This document shows positions 26,145 through 33,081 of a stretch of DNA of 34,986 nucleotides, one piece after another. The notes under the pieces were generated by a model. That model searched no databases, was not told the DNA's origin, and saw nothing but the letters and a program-made list of their open reading frames with translations. The position numbers and the translations under genes are program-made. This DNA is from a bacterium BMS3Bbin03 (lineage in GTDB: Bacteria; Zhuqueibacterota; JdFR-76; BMS3Abin05). The number at the start of each line of letters is the position of its first letter. Position 1 is the first letter of the stretch. The stretch lies in the NCBI GenBank assembly GCA_002898015.1, contig BDTM01000044.1, positions 1-34,986 on the forward strand, read 5' to 3'.

Positions 26145-27533
26145 TTGGGAAAAGCTTCGATACTGGTTGTTGAAGACAACGAAGATTTATGTACGGCGGT
26201 TGCGTACAATTTAAAAAAGAAAGATTACGATGCGGAAACGGCTTTCTCCGGTGAGACAGCGCTCGATAAGGCCAGACGAAGTATCTTTGACCTGGTGCTT
26301 CTGGACATTAATCTGCCCGGGATAGACGGGATCACAGTCCTGAAAAGGTTAAAAGCACACGACCCGGATTTGCTGGTGATCATGATTACGGCTTACGGTG
26401 ATCTGAGCCACGCCATTTCCGCAATGCAGGGGGGTGCCTACGATTACCTCACCAAACCATTCGAGTTGGAAGAGCTGCGTCTGAAAGTGGAGAAGGCGCT
26501 GGAAACACAGCGTCTCCGCCGGGAAGTCAATCAATTGCGCCGCCGGGAGCTGGAAGACCCTATTCAGGGGATCTACGGCCGCAGCCCGAAGATTCAGGCG
26601 GTGAAAGATTTGATTACGCTGGTAGCCCACACCCCCAGGACACCCGTTCTCATTCAGGGGCAAAGCGGCACAGGAAAGGAATTGGTGGCTAACGCCCTTC
26701 ACTATGCCAGTGCCCGAAAAGACAAACCGCTGGTCAAGATTAATTGCAGCGCCATCCCGGATAATCTGATTGAAAGCGAACTGTTCGGACACGAGAAAGG
26801 CGCTTTCACGGATGCCAAAATCCTGAAAAAGGGATTGTTTGAAATGGCCAATGGCGGTACCCTGTTTCTGGATGAAATTTCCAGCTTAAAATTGAGTCTG
26901 CAGCCCAAGCTGCTTCGGGTGCTGGAAACCCATACGCTCCGGCGCGTGGGCGGCACGGTTGACATCAGCGTAAACCTCCGGATTGTGGCTGCCACAAACC
27001 TGAATTTAGAAAATCGTGTGAAAGAGGGTGAGTTTCGCGAAGATTTATTTTACCGCCTGAAGGTGATGGTGATCGATGTGCCGCCCCTGCGGGAGCGTGA
27101 GGAAGACATTCTCCCGCTGGCCAAACTGTTTCTGGATCAAAATAACCGGGAGTTTAACAAACACATTGAAGGCATTTCGCCGGAGGCCGAACAACTCCTT
27201 TTGCACTACCCCTGGCCCGGGAATGTGCGGGAATTGAAGAATGTCCTGGAACGCGCCGCCATCTTGTGCCAAAGGAATTGGCTGGAGCCTGAATTTCTGC
27301 CGCACGAACTTCAAATCAAAAGCGAATCCGCACGCGTGGAAGCCGAATCGGAATTTTCCGCGCATCTGTCATTGTCCGAAATGGAGATGCGGCACATCCT
27401 TCGCGTGCTCAAAGAGAATAAGAATAATAAATCCAAAACAGCCCGTGTGCTGGGAATTTCCCGCTCGACCCTTCGGGAAAAACTGCGGATTTACGGCCTC
27501 GCGGGCGATTCGGATGCGGATGAGGAGGACTGA
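26145..27533 (+). CDS. NtrC-family sigma-54-dependent response regulator
   Basis: Transcription activator of 462 residues, normal for the family. The receiver (about 4-120) has Asp54 in L-L-D-I-N-L-P and Lys104. The AAA+ domain (about 142-375) has Walker A G-Q-S-G-T-G-K (172-178), the sigma-54 contact loop G-A-F-T-D-A (219-224), Walker B F-L-D-E-I (241-245), and the arginine-rich sensor region. The loop differs from the usual GAFTGA at one residue. A Fis-type helix-turn-helix (about 411-452, K-T-A-R-V-L-G-I-S-R-S-T-L-R) binds DNA. It starts at a TTG immediately after the kinase stop. No -24/-12 sigma-54 promoter was recognised in the window, so targets are unknown. Confidence 0.96.
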   Translation: MGKASILVVEDNEDLCTAVAYNLKKKDYDAETAFSGETALDKARRSIFDLVLLDINLPGIDGITVLKRLKAHDPDLLVIMITAYGDLSHAISAMQGGAYDYLTKPFELEELRLKVEKALETQRLRREVNQLRRRELEDPIQGIYGRSPKIQAVKDLITLVAHTPRTPVLIQGQSGTGKELVANALHYASARKDKPLVKINCSAIPDNLIESELFGHEKGAFTDAKILKKGLFEMANGGTLFLDEISSLKLSLQPKLLRVLETHTLRRVGGTVDISVNLRIVAATNLNLENRVKEGEFREDLFYRLKVMVIDVPPLREREEDILPLAKLFLDQNNREFNKHIEGISPEAEQLLLHYPWPGNVRELKNVLERAAILCQRNWLEPEFLPHELQIKSESARVEAESEFSAHLSLSEMEMRHILRVLKENKNNKSKTARVLGISRSTLREKLRIYGLAGDSDADEED

Positions 27534-27600
27534 CTCCAAAAACTTGGGGCCCCGGCCGTCGATCGTCTGCATTCGGAATAACGGCATGGACGGCATCGAT

Positions 27601-29016
27601 TTAGGGCAGGGCGTGCAGCGCCGCAATAAGCTTGTCGTAAATGCCGTCGAAAGAGCCGTTGGACATGACCACAATCTGATCGCCCCGGCGCACCTGCGGT
27701 ACAAGCCAGGCGACAAGGGTGTCTACCGAATCCGAATACAGGGCGGGCTTTCCCATTTTGGCTAATTCAGCCACAATCTGTTCCCTGTCTAATTTTTCGC
27801 TCTCTTTCAGAAGGTGGGGACGATTGATTTTTCCGATCGCCACGCCGCAGGCTTTTTCAAAGGCCAGGGGAAATTCCTTCTGGAAAATGTTTCGCCGGGT
27901 CGTGTTGGTGCGGGGTTCGAACAGTGCCCAGATTCTTTTTTCGGGAAATTTTGCGGCCAGCCCTTCCAGTGTTTCACGAATGGCGGTCGGATGGTGCGCA
28001 AAATCATCGTAGACGGTCACATCGTTTATGGTGGCGCGGACTTCAAGACGCCGTTTAACCCCCTGGAATGTGGCAAACGCCTGAAGGATTTTTTCATTCG
28101 AGATGCCTAAATGTTTGGCGACAATGATGACGCCTGCCGCATTGAGTGCGCTGTGATGCCCCGTGAGCGGAAGATAAAAATGACCTGCCGCCTGCCCCTT
28201 ATGAATCATCCGGAATTCAATGCCTTCCCGCAGGGGCTGCATCGCCTCGATTTTCCAGGAAACATCACTTCGGAACCCGTAAGATTCAACCGGTGCAAAA
28301 GATTTCTGCGCCAGTTCCCGTACAATCGGATCGTCCCCGTTGACGGCCAGAAGTCCGTTTCGGGGGATCAGATTAATTAAACGGCTGAACGTGAGTTTAA
28401 TATCATCGATCGAGCGGAAAATGTCGGCATGGTCGAATTCGATGTTGTTGATAATGGTAATCTGGGGCAGATAATGCAGAAATTTTGACCGCTTGTCAAA
28501 AAAGGCGGTGTCGTACTCATCTCCCTCGATCACAAAGTAAGGCCCGTCTTCGATTTTCATGCCCAGCCCGAAATTTTGGGGGATGCCGCCGATTAAAAGA
28601 CTCGGATTTAAGCCGGCCGTTTCAAGCACCCAGGCCAGCAGTGAGGTGGTGGTTGTTTTGCCGTGAGTTCCGGAAACCACAATGGATTCCTTCCCGCGGA
28701 TAAAAAATTCCCGAATCACATCGGGCAGAGAGAGATAAAAGAATTTCTGCTCGAGCATGTATTCGGCTTCCGGATTTCCCCGCGAAATGGCATTGCCCAC
28801 CACGACCAGGTCCGGCGCGGGATTCAAATGAGATTCAGCGTAGCCTTCCAGCGGCCGGATCGCATTTTCGCGAAGGAATGTGCTCATCGGCGGGAAGACA
28901 TTCTCATCGGATCCTGCGATTTTATAACCGGATTTCTTGAGCTGAACCGCCATATTGGCCATGGCTGTCCCGCAAATACCGATGAAATAAATGGACCGGA
29001 TGCTGTCTTTCAGCAT
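27601..29016 (-). CDS. mpl: UDP-N-acetylmuramate:L-alanyl-gamma-D-glutamyl-meso-diaminopimelate ligase
   Basis: Cytoplasmic murein-recycling enzyme. It joins recovered tripeptide to UDP-MurNAc with ATP, by-passing MurC, MurD and MurE. It has 471 residues. The N-terminal Rossmann-like part has F-I-G-I-C-G-T-A-M-A-N-M and V-V-V-G-N-A-I-S-R-G-N-P, the latter typical of Mpl rather than MurC. The ATP site is G-T-H-G-K-T-T-T (116-123). E-G-D-E-Y-D-T-A-F-F-D and Y-D-D-F-A-H-H-P-T-A-I follow in the expected order. It is the last gene of the minus-strand block; 25 nt separate it from the STAS gene. It converges with the sigma-54 activator gene. Confidence 0.93.
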   Translation of the reverse strand: MLKDSIRSIYFIGICGTAMANMAVQLKKSGYKIAGSDENVFPPMSTFLRENAIRPLEGYAESHLNPAPDLVVVGNAISRGNPEAEYMLEQKFFYLSLPDVIREFFIRGKESIVVSGTHGKTTTTSLLAWVLETAGLNPSLLIGGIPQNFGLGMKIEDGPYFVIEGDEYDTAFFDKRSKFLHYLPQITIINNIEFDHADIFRSIDDIKLTFSRLINLIPRNGLLAVNGDDPIVRELAQKSFAPVESYGFRSDVSWKIEAMQPLREGIEFRMIHKGQAAGHFYLPLTGHHSALNAAGVIIVAKHLGISNEKILQAFATFQGVKRRLEVRATINDVTVYDDFAHHPTAIRETLEGLAAKFPEKRIWALFEPRTNTTRRNIFQKEFPLAFEKACGVAIGKINRPHLLKESEKLDREQIVAELAKMGKPALYSDSVDTLVAWLVPQVRRGDQIVVMSNGSFDGIYDKLIAALHALP

Positions 29017-29041
29017 GATTGTACCTCAAAACGGAGTGAAA

Positions 29042-29395
29042 TCAATTGGTTTGATCTGTTTGAAAACGGGCCACGGCCCGGTCGACATTCTCATACGTTT
29101 CGAAAATGGTGATGAGTTTGGTGATCATGAAGAGATTTTTGATTTTATCCGTTGTGCCTGAGATTTTTAAATTGCCCCCTGCCTTTTGAACGGAGGTCAG
29201 GCAGGCCATCAGGATGCCGAGGCCGGAGCTGTTCATCCACTTCACCTTGCTCAGGTCGATCACAATATTTTTGAGCTTATCGGTGAGAAGACTTTTAATT
29301 TTTTCATGCACTTTCATGCCTTCCGGCCCGCCCATAAGATTCCCTTTGAGAAATAAAACGGCCACATTTCCACGGATTTCTTCTTTAATTTGCAT
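29042..29395 (-). CDS. STAS-domain anti-sigma factor antagonist
   Basis: Small soluble protein of 117 residues, one complete STAS domain like SpoIIAA and RsbV. The phosphorylation site region is D-L-S-K-V-K-W-M-N-S-S-G-L-G-I-L; Ser57, the second serine, aligns with the serine phosphorylated in the family. In partner switching, the unphosphorylated form binds the anti-sigma kinase and frees the sigma factor. The frame continues upstream to a TTG at 29431, but AAGGAGG (29411-29405) supports the ATG at 29395. The partner kinase is encoded two genes upstream in the same transcript. No sigma factor or serine phosphatase gene is in the window. Confidence 0.92.
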   Translation of the reverse strand: MQIKEEIRGNVAVLFLKGNLMGGPEGMKVHEKIKSLLTDKLKNIVIDLSKVKWMNSSGLGILMACLTSVQKAGGNLKISGTTDKIKNLFMITKLITIFETYENVDRAVARFQTDQTN

Positions 29396-29567
29396 CTGAG
29401 AACGCCTCCTTAATAATAGGTTCAATGCCAAACAGCCTTTCGGCCGAGGGTTTATACTCAGGTGAAAGGTTTACAAGACCCAACAGCTCCATTTTCTTGA
29501 ACACCGGCTCCGGTTTTCTGGTCAAATTTAATACAATTTTATTTTTTATGCAATAAGAAAATCTCAC
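29385..29567 (-). CDS. Small protein of unknown function between RsbW-like and STAS genes
   Basis: A 60-codon frame starting with GTG. I recognise no family. It overlaps the kinase stop by 4 nt (GTGA) and the STAS start by 11 nt, so it fills exactly what would otherwise be a 168-nt gap in a compact operon. That packing is the main support. The N-terminal third is Lys/Arg-rich; the rest has a Pro-Glu-Pro-Val segment and a possible amphipathic end (G-I-E-P-I-I-K-E-A-F). It has no cysteine pair, signal peptide or membrane helix. It may be chance, a regulator of the partner switch, or a remnant. Confidence 0.45.
   Translation of the reverse strand: MRFSYCIKNKIVLNLTRKPEPVFKKMELLGLVNLSPEYKPSAERLFGIEPIIKEAFSDAN
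29405..29411 (-). promoter_or_regulatory. Ribosome binding site that decides the STAS gene start
   Basis: A full AAGGAGG on the minus strand, 9 nt before the ATG at 29395. It lies inside the last codons of the small upstream ORF, which points to coupled translation. Confidence 0.8.
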
Positions 29568-29995
29568 TCATCTGTTTTTGATTCGGATATAAACTTCGTG
29601 ATAATGATTTCTGTTCCGGTAGGGGAGAAGTCGAAGGAAACGTGATCCATGAGCGATTTCAGAATCAGAATACCGCGGCCGTTTTCTCGCATCAGATTTT
29701 CGGGTGACAGCGGATTCTGCAGCTTATTGGGCTTAAAGCCTTTGCCTTCATCTTTGACATGAATCACAATACGGTCGTTTCGGCCCTCGACCGTAATTTG
29801 AACCTTTTTGTTCGGGTCATTTTTATTCCCGTGAATAATGGCGTTTGTGATTGCTTCCGTGGCTGCGATGACCACATTGTCCCGGTCATCCGGGTCGTAC
29901 TTGAGATTTTTGAGCGCCTTTTCGACAAAAAAAGCCGCCTTTTCAATTTTGTCTATCCTGCTGGGCATGGCTAATTTGTGGATTTTTTTATGCAT
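29564..29995 (-). CDS. RsbW/SpoIIAB-like anti-sigma factor serine kinase
   Basis: Soluble GHKL ATPase of 143 residues, one HATPase domain with no kinase phospho-acceptor domain. The N box is E-A-I-T-N-A-I-I-H-G-N (47-57), the G1 box D-E-G-K-G-F (82-87) and the G2 box G-R-G-I-L-I (106-111). Proteins of this family bind a sigma factor or other target and phosphorylate a STAS antagonist on serine. The STAS gene downstream in the same operon is the obvious partner. A TTGCAT/TATATT promoter lies just upstream, so this pair (and perhaps mpl) can be transcribed independently of the preceding beta-barrel gene. Confidence 0.92.
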   Translation of the reverse strand: MHKKIHKLAMPSRIDKIEKAAFFVEKALKNLKYDPDDRDNVVIAATEAITNAIIHGNKNDPNKKVQITVEGRNDRIVIHVKDEGKGFKPNKLQNPLSPENLMRENGRGILILKSLMDHVSFDFSPTGTEIIITKFISESKTDE

Positions 29996-30015
29996 TGGTT
30001 CTGTACCTTGTTTTT

Positions 30016-30044
30016 AATATACAGAAGATTTGTCGTTTATGCAA
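30016..30044 (-). promoter_or_regulatory. Promoter for the RsbW-STAS operon
   Basis: On the minus strand TTGCAT (30044-30039) and TATATT (30021-30016) are 17 nt apart, 20 nt before the start codon. Hexamers and spacing are identical to the mnmA promoter. Confidence 0.7.
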
Positions 30045-30061
30045 TGTTGAAAATCCCATGT

Positions 30062-31915
30062 TTAAAAATACCAGCGTGCCTGCAGATGAATCTGGTTGAT
30101 GAAATACGGCTTCTCCTCGTTATTCTGCACGCGAAGCGTCGTAATCGAAATGAGTCCCAAATGGCGGTTGTGATCGAGTAAATAGATTTTAAAGACGGGG
30201 CCGTAGCTCTGGAATAGTTTCGAATGGCTCGATTTCTGTATTTGATTCCGAACCATTTTATAAGGCCATTCCCGGCGGAAGTAGCTCTGAAAACCGACAC
30301 TGGTTCTTAATCGCCGGATCAAGGGAAAATCCACCTGCAAAGAAAAATAATGATTGTGGCGGCTGATCAGAGGCTGCTCTGCAAATGTATCCCAAAAAAG
30401 CCGGCCGTTTTCTTCCATCTCCAATCTGTAAAAACCCATCAGGTTGGTCTTCCCGAAGACATTCCAGCGGAGAGAATCGGTAATCGCCAATTCGCGAAAC
30501 ACGTAACTCTTCACCTGTTGAAGCTGGTATTCAAAGTCGTAATCGGTATAATTGGCAAGAATTTCCGCCCGTTGTTTAAATTCAAAACGAGGGCTTTTGT
30601 TAATTTTTAAACTTGAATAGAGATTGAAAATTCTGTTCCAGTTGTTTTCTGCGCTTCTCTCCGAATAAATGTACACAAGATGCCGCAGCCGGACATTCCC
30701 GCCCATTTTGAATTCAGGCCCGCTTTCAAAAAAGTGGGTCCACTGCAGCAAATGGATGGTTCGAAGCTCATCCCGGTCGTCAAAATTTAAAGTGTCGGGC
30801 GTATCGTACCGCAGGCGGCTGACGGAATTTTGAAAAACCAGACGATCTCTTGAACCCGGCGCAAAAGAAAAATTACTTCGTATCTCAAACAGACTGCTTT
30901 TGTTGTCGGGCATGCCCAGCAAGCCGCTGAAAGGGTTTGCCCGAATGGATTTCGAGAACGTGTACGTTTCGGATTGGACCGTGTAGATGAGCCCGAGCGA
31001 CGTGCGCAGGCGGTTTTTGCGGAAAAATAACTCCGATTCGGTGTGCATTCCGGTGTCTTCCCGGTTCCGCTGCCCGCCCGTGCCGGCGTGCAGAATCTGG
31101 CTGATAAAGGTGGTACGGGTATAAAAATCGGAGAATTGTCTGAGCTGCAGATGCCTTGAAACCGGGTAGACGAGCCGGTTTAAGAGCCGCCGGTTTCGTT
31201 CCCGCCTGGATTCCAAATCGCCGTTTGTTGAAATGTAGTAATCCCGGCGATTATTGTTCATCTGAAACATAAGCGAATCCAGCGTGCCCGGATAAAATTC
31301 TTTGGCGATTTTGTAGGTCATCAGGAAGTCGTAGTTCCGGCGCCTGCCCAGTTTATTTCCCTGCCAGTTCAGTTGAAATCTGTTCAGATAGCCCTGCCAA
31401 AGCGTGGGATTCAAACGGAGGCTTGCCTGGTGGTAAAACCCCCGGTCTTGCTGCCCCTGGCGTTTATCCCATTTTTCGCCGAATCGACTCTTAAACTGCA
31501 GTTTCCCCAAAAGGGTTGTCTGAATGCCCCAGGCCAGGAGATGTGTTGTGGCGCTGTTGGCGTACCCCGTTTGTTTGTCGATGAAAACATTCGATTCTCC
31601 CAGATAAATTTGATCGAATGCCCGCCACAAGGGCTGTTTGTACAGGATTTGAAATTGGGTGTCATCCCGCCATTTTTCCTGCAGGGGAGAGATTCGCAGT
31701 AAATTGCTGGTGTAACGGTTTTGAATGAGAAGGGATTTACGGGTATTAAAATTCGTTTTGTAATTCAGATTCGCCTTCCAGGTATAAGAATTGTAATTTT
31801 GCCTGAAACCAAAATTTAGAATGGGCACAGAAAGCTGCGCCATAGTGAGATTTGAAATCAGCAATGGAAAACAAACAAGAACTATGCTTATTAAAAAACG
31901 GGGCCTGCCCGCCAT
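30062..31915 (-). CDS. Predicted outer-membrane beta-barrel protein, family unknown
   Basis: A 617-residue exported protein that I cannot assign to a named family. Residues 1-26 form a signal peptide with cleavage probably after T-M-A. The mature protein is rich in Tyr, Phe, Trp, Arg, Asn and Gln with alternating polar/aromatic strands, and ends in A-R-W-Y-F. A C-terminal aromatic residue, usually Phe, is the classic BAM-recognised barrel signal. The length would suit a barrel of about 20 or more strands without a plug. It starts 21 nt after the DUF502 gene and is probably co-transcribed with it. Its substrate, if it is a channel, is unknown. Confidence 0.75.
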   Translation of the reverse strand: MAGRPRFLISIVLVCFPLLISNLTMAQLSVPILNFGFRQNYNSYTWKANLNYKTNFNTRKSLLIQNRYTSNLLRISPLQEKWRDDTQFQILYKQPLWRAFDQIYLGESNVFIDKQTGYANSATTHLLAWGIQTTLLGKLQFKSRFGEKWDKRQGQQDRGFYHQASLRLNPTLWQGYLNRFQLNWQGNKLGRRRNYDFLMTYKIAKEFYPGTLDSLMFQMNNNRRDYYISTNGDLESRRERNRRLLNRLVYPVSRHLQLRQFSDFYTRTTFISQILHAGTGGQRNREDTGMHTESELFFRKNRLRTSLGLIYTVQSETYTFSKSIRANPFSGLLGMPDNKSSLFEIRSNFSFAPGSRDRLVFQNSVSRLRYDTPDTLNFDDRDELRTIHLLQWTHFFESGPEFKMGGNVRLRHLVYIYSERSAENNWNRIFNLYSSLKINKSPRFEFKQRAEILANYTDYDFEYQLQQVKSYVFRELAITDSLRWNVFGKTNLMGFYRLEMEENGRLFWDTFAEQPLISRHNHYFSLQVDFPLIRRLRTSVGFQSYFRREWPYKMVRNQIQKSSHSKLFQSYGPVFKIYLLDHNRHLGLISITTLRVQNNEEKPYFINQIHLQARWYF

Positions 31916-31936
31916 ATTTTGATCACCCGAATGATT

Positions 31937-32653
31937 CTAAGTACGCTGTTTATGCTTCTTTCGTTTATTCAGGAAAGAAAAAAAAGAATCAAAAGTTTTC
32001 GATGATTTTGGTTTATGATCCGGTTTTTTTTCGTCGATCTGAATCGCGCCTCCCGAAATAACCAGCTTCACGGCTTCTTCGATAGGCATGTCCAATTCAA
32101 CGGCATCTTCTTTGGGAATAAAAAGCAAAAATCCGGAAGTCGGATTGGGGGTGGTGGGCAGAAACACACTGATCAAATCTTTTGTGGACCTTTCCTGAAC
32201 TTCACCCCGTGTATCCTGAGTCATGAATGCAATACAATAGATCCCCTTTCTGGGATATTCGATGAGCACGGCTTTCCGGAAGACTTCTCCTTTATCGGAA
32301 AAAAGCGCTTCCACAATTTGTTTGAGCGTGTTGTAGATGCTGTTGAAAAAGGGGATTTTGCCGACAATCCAGTTTCCCAGAGCCAGAAGTTTTCGGCCGA
32401 TGTACATTCGGGTCAGAATGCCGGCCAGGATGATGAGCAGAATCATCACAAGAATGCCGATCCCGGGAATGCGATGGTAGTAATTCGTAATTCCCAGAAC
32501 GCGAACGAACAGAAATTGGAGAATCCCTGCCATCCAATTGTCGAAAACGATGAAAATTTTCCAGAAGATGTAAACGGTCAGGACAATTGGCGTCAAGACC
32601 GCAATACCCGTTAAAAAATAGCGGCGAATCTTTTTTGCAATTTTGTGTGTCAT
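31937..32653 (-). CDS. DUF502 family membrane protein
   Basis: A 238-residue inner-membrane protein with two transmembrane helices, about residues 13-35 and 62-86. The family signatures are visible: F-L-T-G-I-A-V-L-T-P-I-V-L-T, then I-P-F-F-N-S-I-Y-N-T-L-K-Q, and L-P-T-T-P-N-P-T-S-G-F-L-L-F-I-P-K in the soluble domain. The function of DUF502 proteins is not established to my knowledge. The C-terminus is strongly basic (K-R-K-K-H-K-Q-R-T). The gene lies between an FtsB-like gene (23-nt gap) and a beta-barrel gene (21-nt gap), suggesting an envelope-related transcript. Confidence 0.9.
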   Translation of the reverse strand: MTHKIAKKIRRYFLTGIAVLTPIVLTVYIFWKIFIVFDNWMAGILQFLFVRVLGITNYYHRIPGIGILVMILLIILAGILTRMYIGRKLLALGNWIVGKIPFFNSIYNTLKQIVEALFSDKGEVFRKAVLIEYPRKGIYCIAFMTQDTRGEVQERSTKDLISVFLPTTPNPTSGFLLFIPKEDAVELDMPIEEAVKLVISGGAIQIDEKKPDHKPKSSKTFDSFFSFLNKRKKHKQRT

Positions 32654-32676
32654 CTTCTAATTTATACCCGGGTTAT

Positions 32677-33018
32677 CTATTTCTTTTTGTGATTGGCCGA
32701 ATCGGACGGCCGCGGCACCATCAGATAGATCGTTTCTCCCTTTTTGGCTAACTTGTATTTTTCGCGGGCAATTTTTTCCTGATAGGCCGTATCCTCCATC
32801 AGCCGCGCAATCTGCCTGTTCAGATTTTTCTGCTCTTGATTGATCACTTCGATTTTTGCCCTGGCCTCTCTTTCCTGCTGCGCCAGACGCAGTTGTGTGA
32901 TCACGCCGTAATCACCTATGATAAAATAATAAATGATCACAATTGCGCCTGCCGCCCACAAAAGTGTTTTTAAAAATTGCAGGGTCGTTTTTGTCTTTTT
33001 GATGCGGCGTTTTTGCAT
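32677..33018 (-). CDS. FtsB/DivIC-like septum formation protein
   Basis: A 113-residue bitopic membrane protein. A basic N-terminus (K-R-R-I-K-K-T-K) is followed by one transmembrane helix (about 15-34) and a coiled coil (about 40-78, L-x-x-A-Q-Q-E-R-E-A-R-A-K). It ends with the family's A-R-E-K-Y-K-L-A-K-K-G-E-T-I-Y motif. FtsB and DivIC bridge FtsL and FtsQ/DivIB in the divisome and help activate septal peptidoglycan synthesis. No other division gene is next to it. Size and topology fit the family well, though the motif alone does not tell FtsB from DivIC. Confidence 0.85.
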   Translation of the reverse strand: MQKRRIKKTKTTLQFLKTLLWAAGAIVIIYYFIIGDYGVITQLRLAQQEREARAKIEVINQEQKNLNRQIARLMEDTAYQEKIAREKYKLAKKGETIYLMVPRPSDSANHKKK

Positions 33019-33050
33019 AGAAAAACCGATTTGTTTTTATTTAAGATATT

Positions 33051-33081
33051 AAAAAAAAACCGAATTTCAAATAAGAAATTC
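33051..33081 (-). terminator. Weak intrinsic terminator after the DUF92 fusion gene
   Basis: On the minus strand GAATTTC (33081-33075), a 6-nt loop and GAAATTC (33068-33062) are followed by GG and nine T residues (33059-33051). The stem is A/T-rich and overlaps the stop codon, so termination may be partial. Confidence 0.5.

Noticed and set aside
27534..27600. Bidirectional terminator between the sigma-54 activator gene and mpl
   Set aside because: The region is G/C-rich, but no stem followed by a T run is seen on either strand.
32015..32614. 199-codon plus-strand frame opposite the DUF502 gene
   Set aside because: DUF502 on the other strand is clearly supported by family motifs, and this frame shows none.
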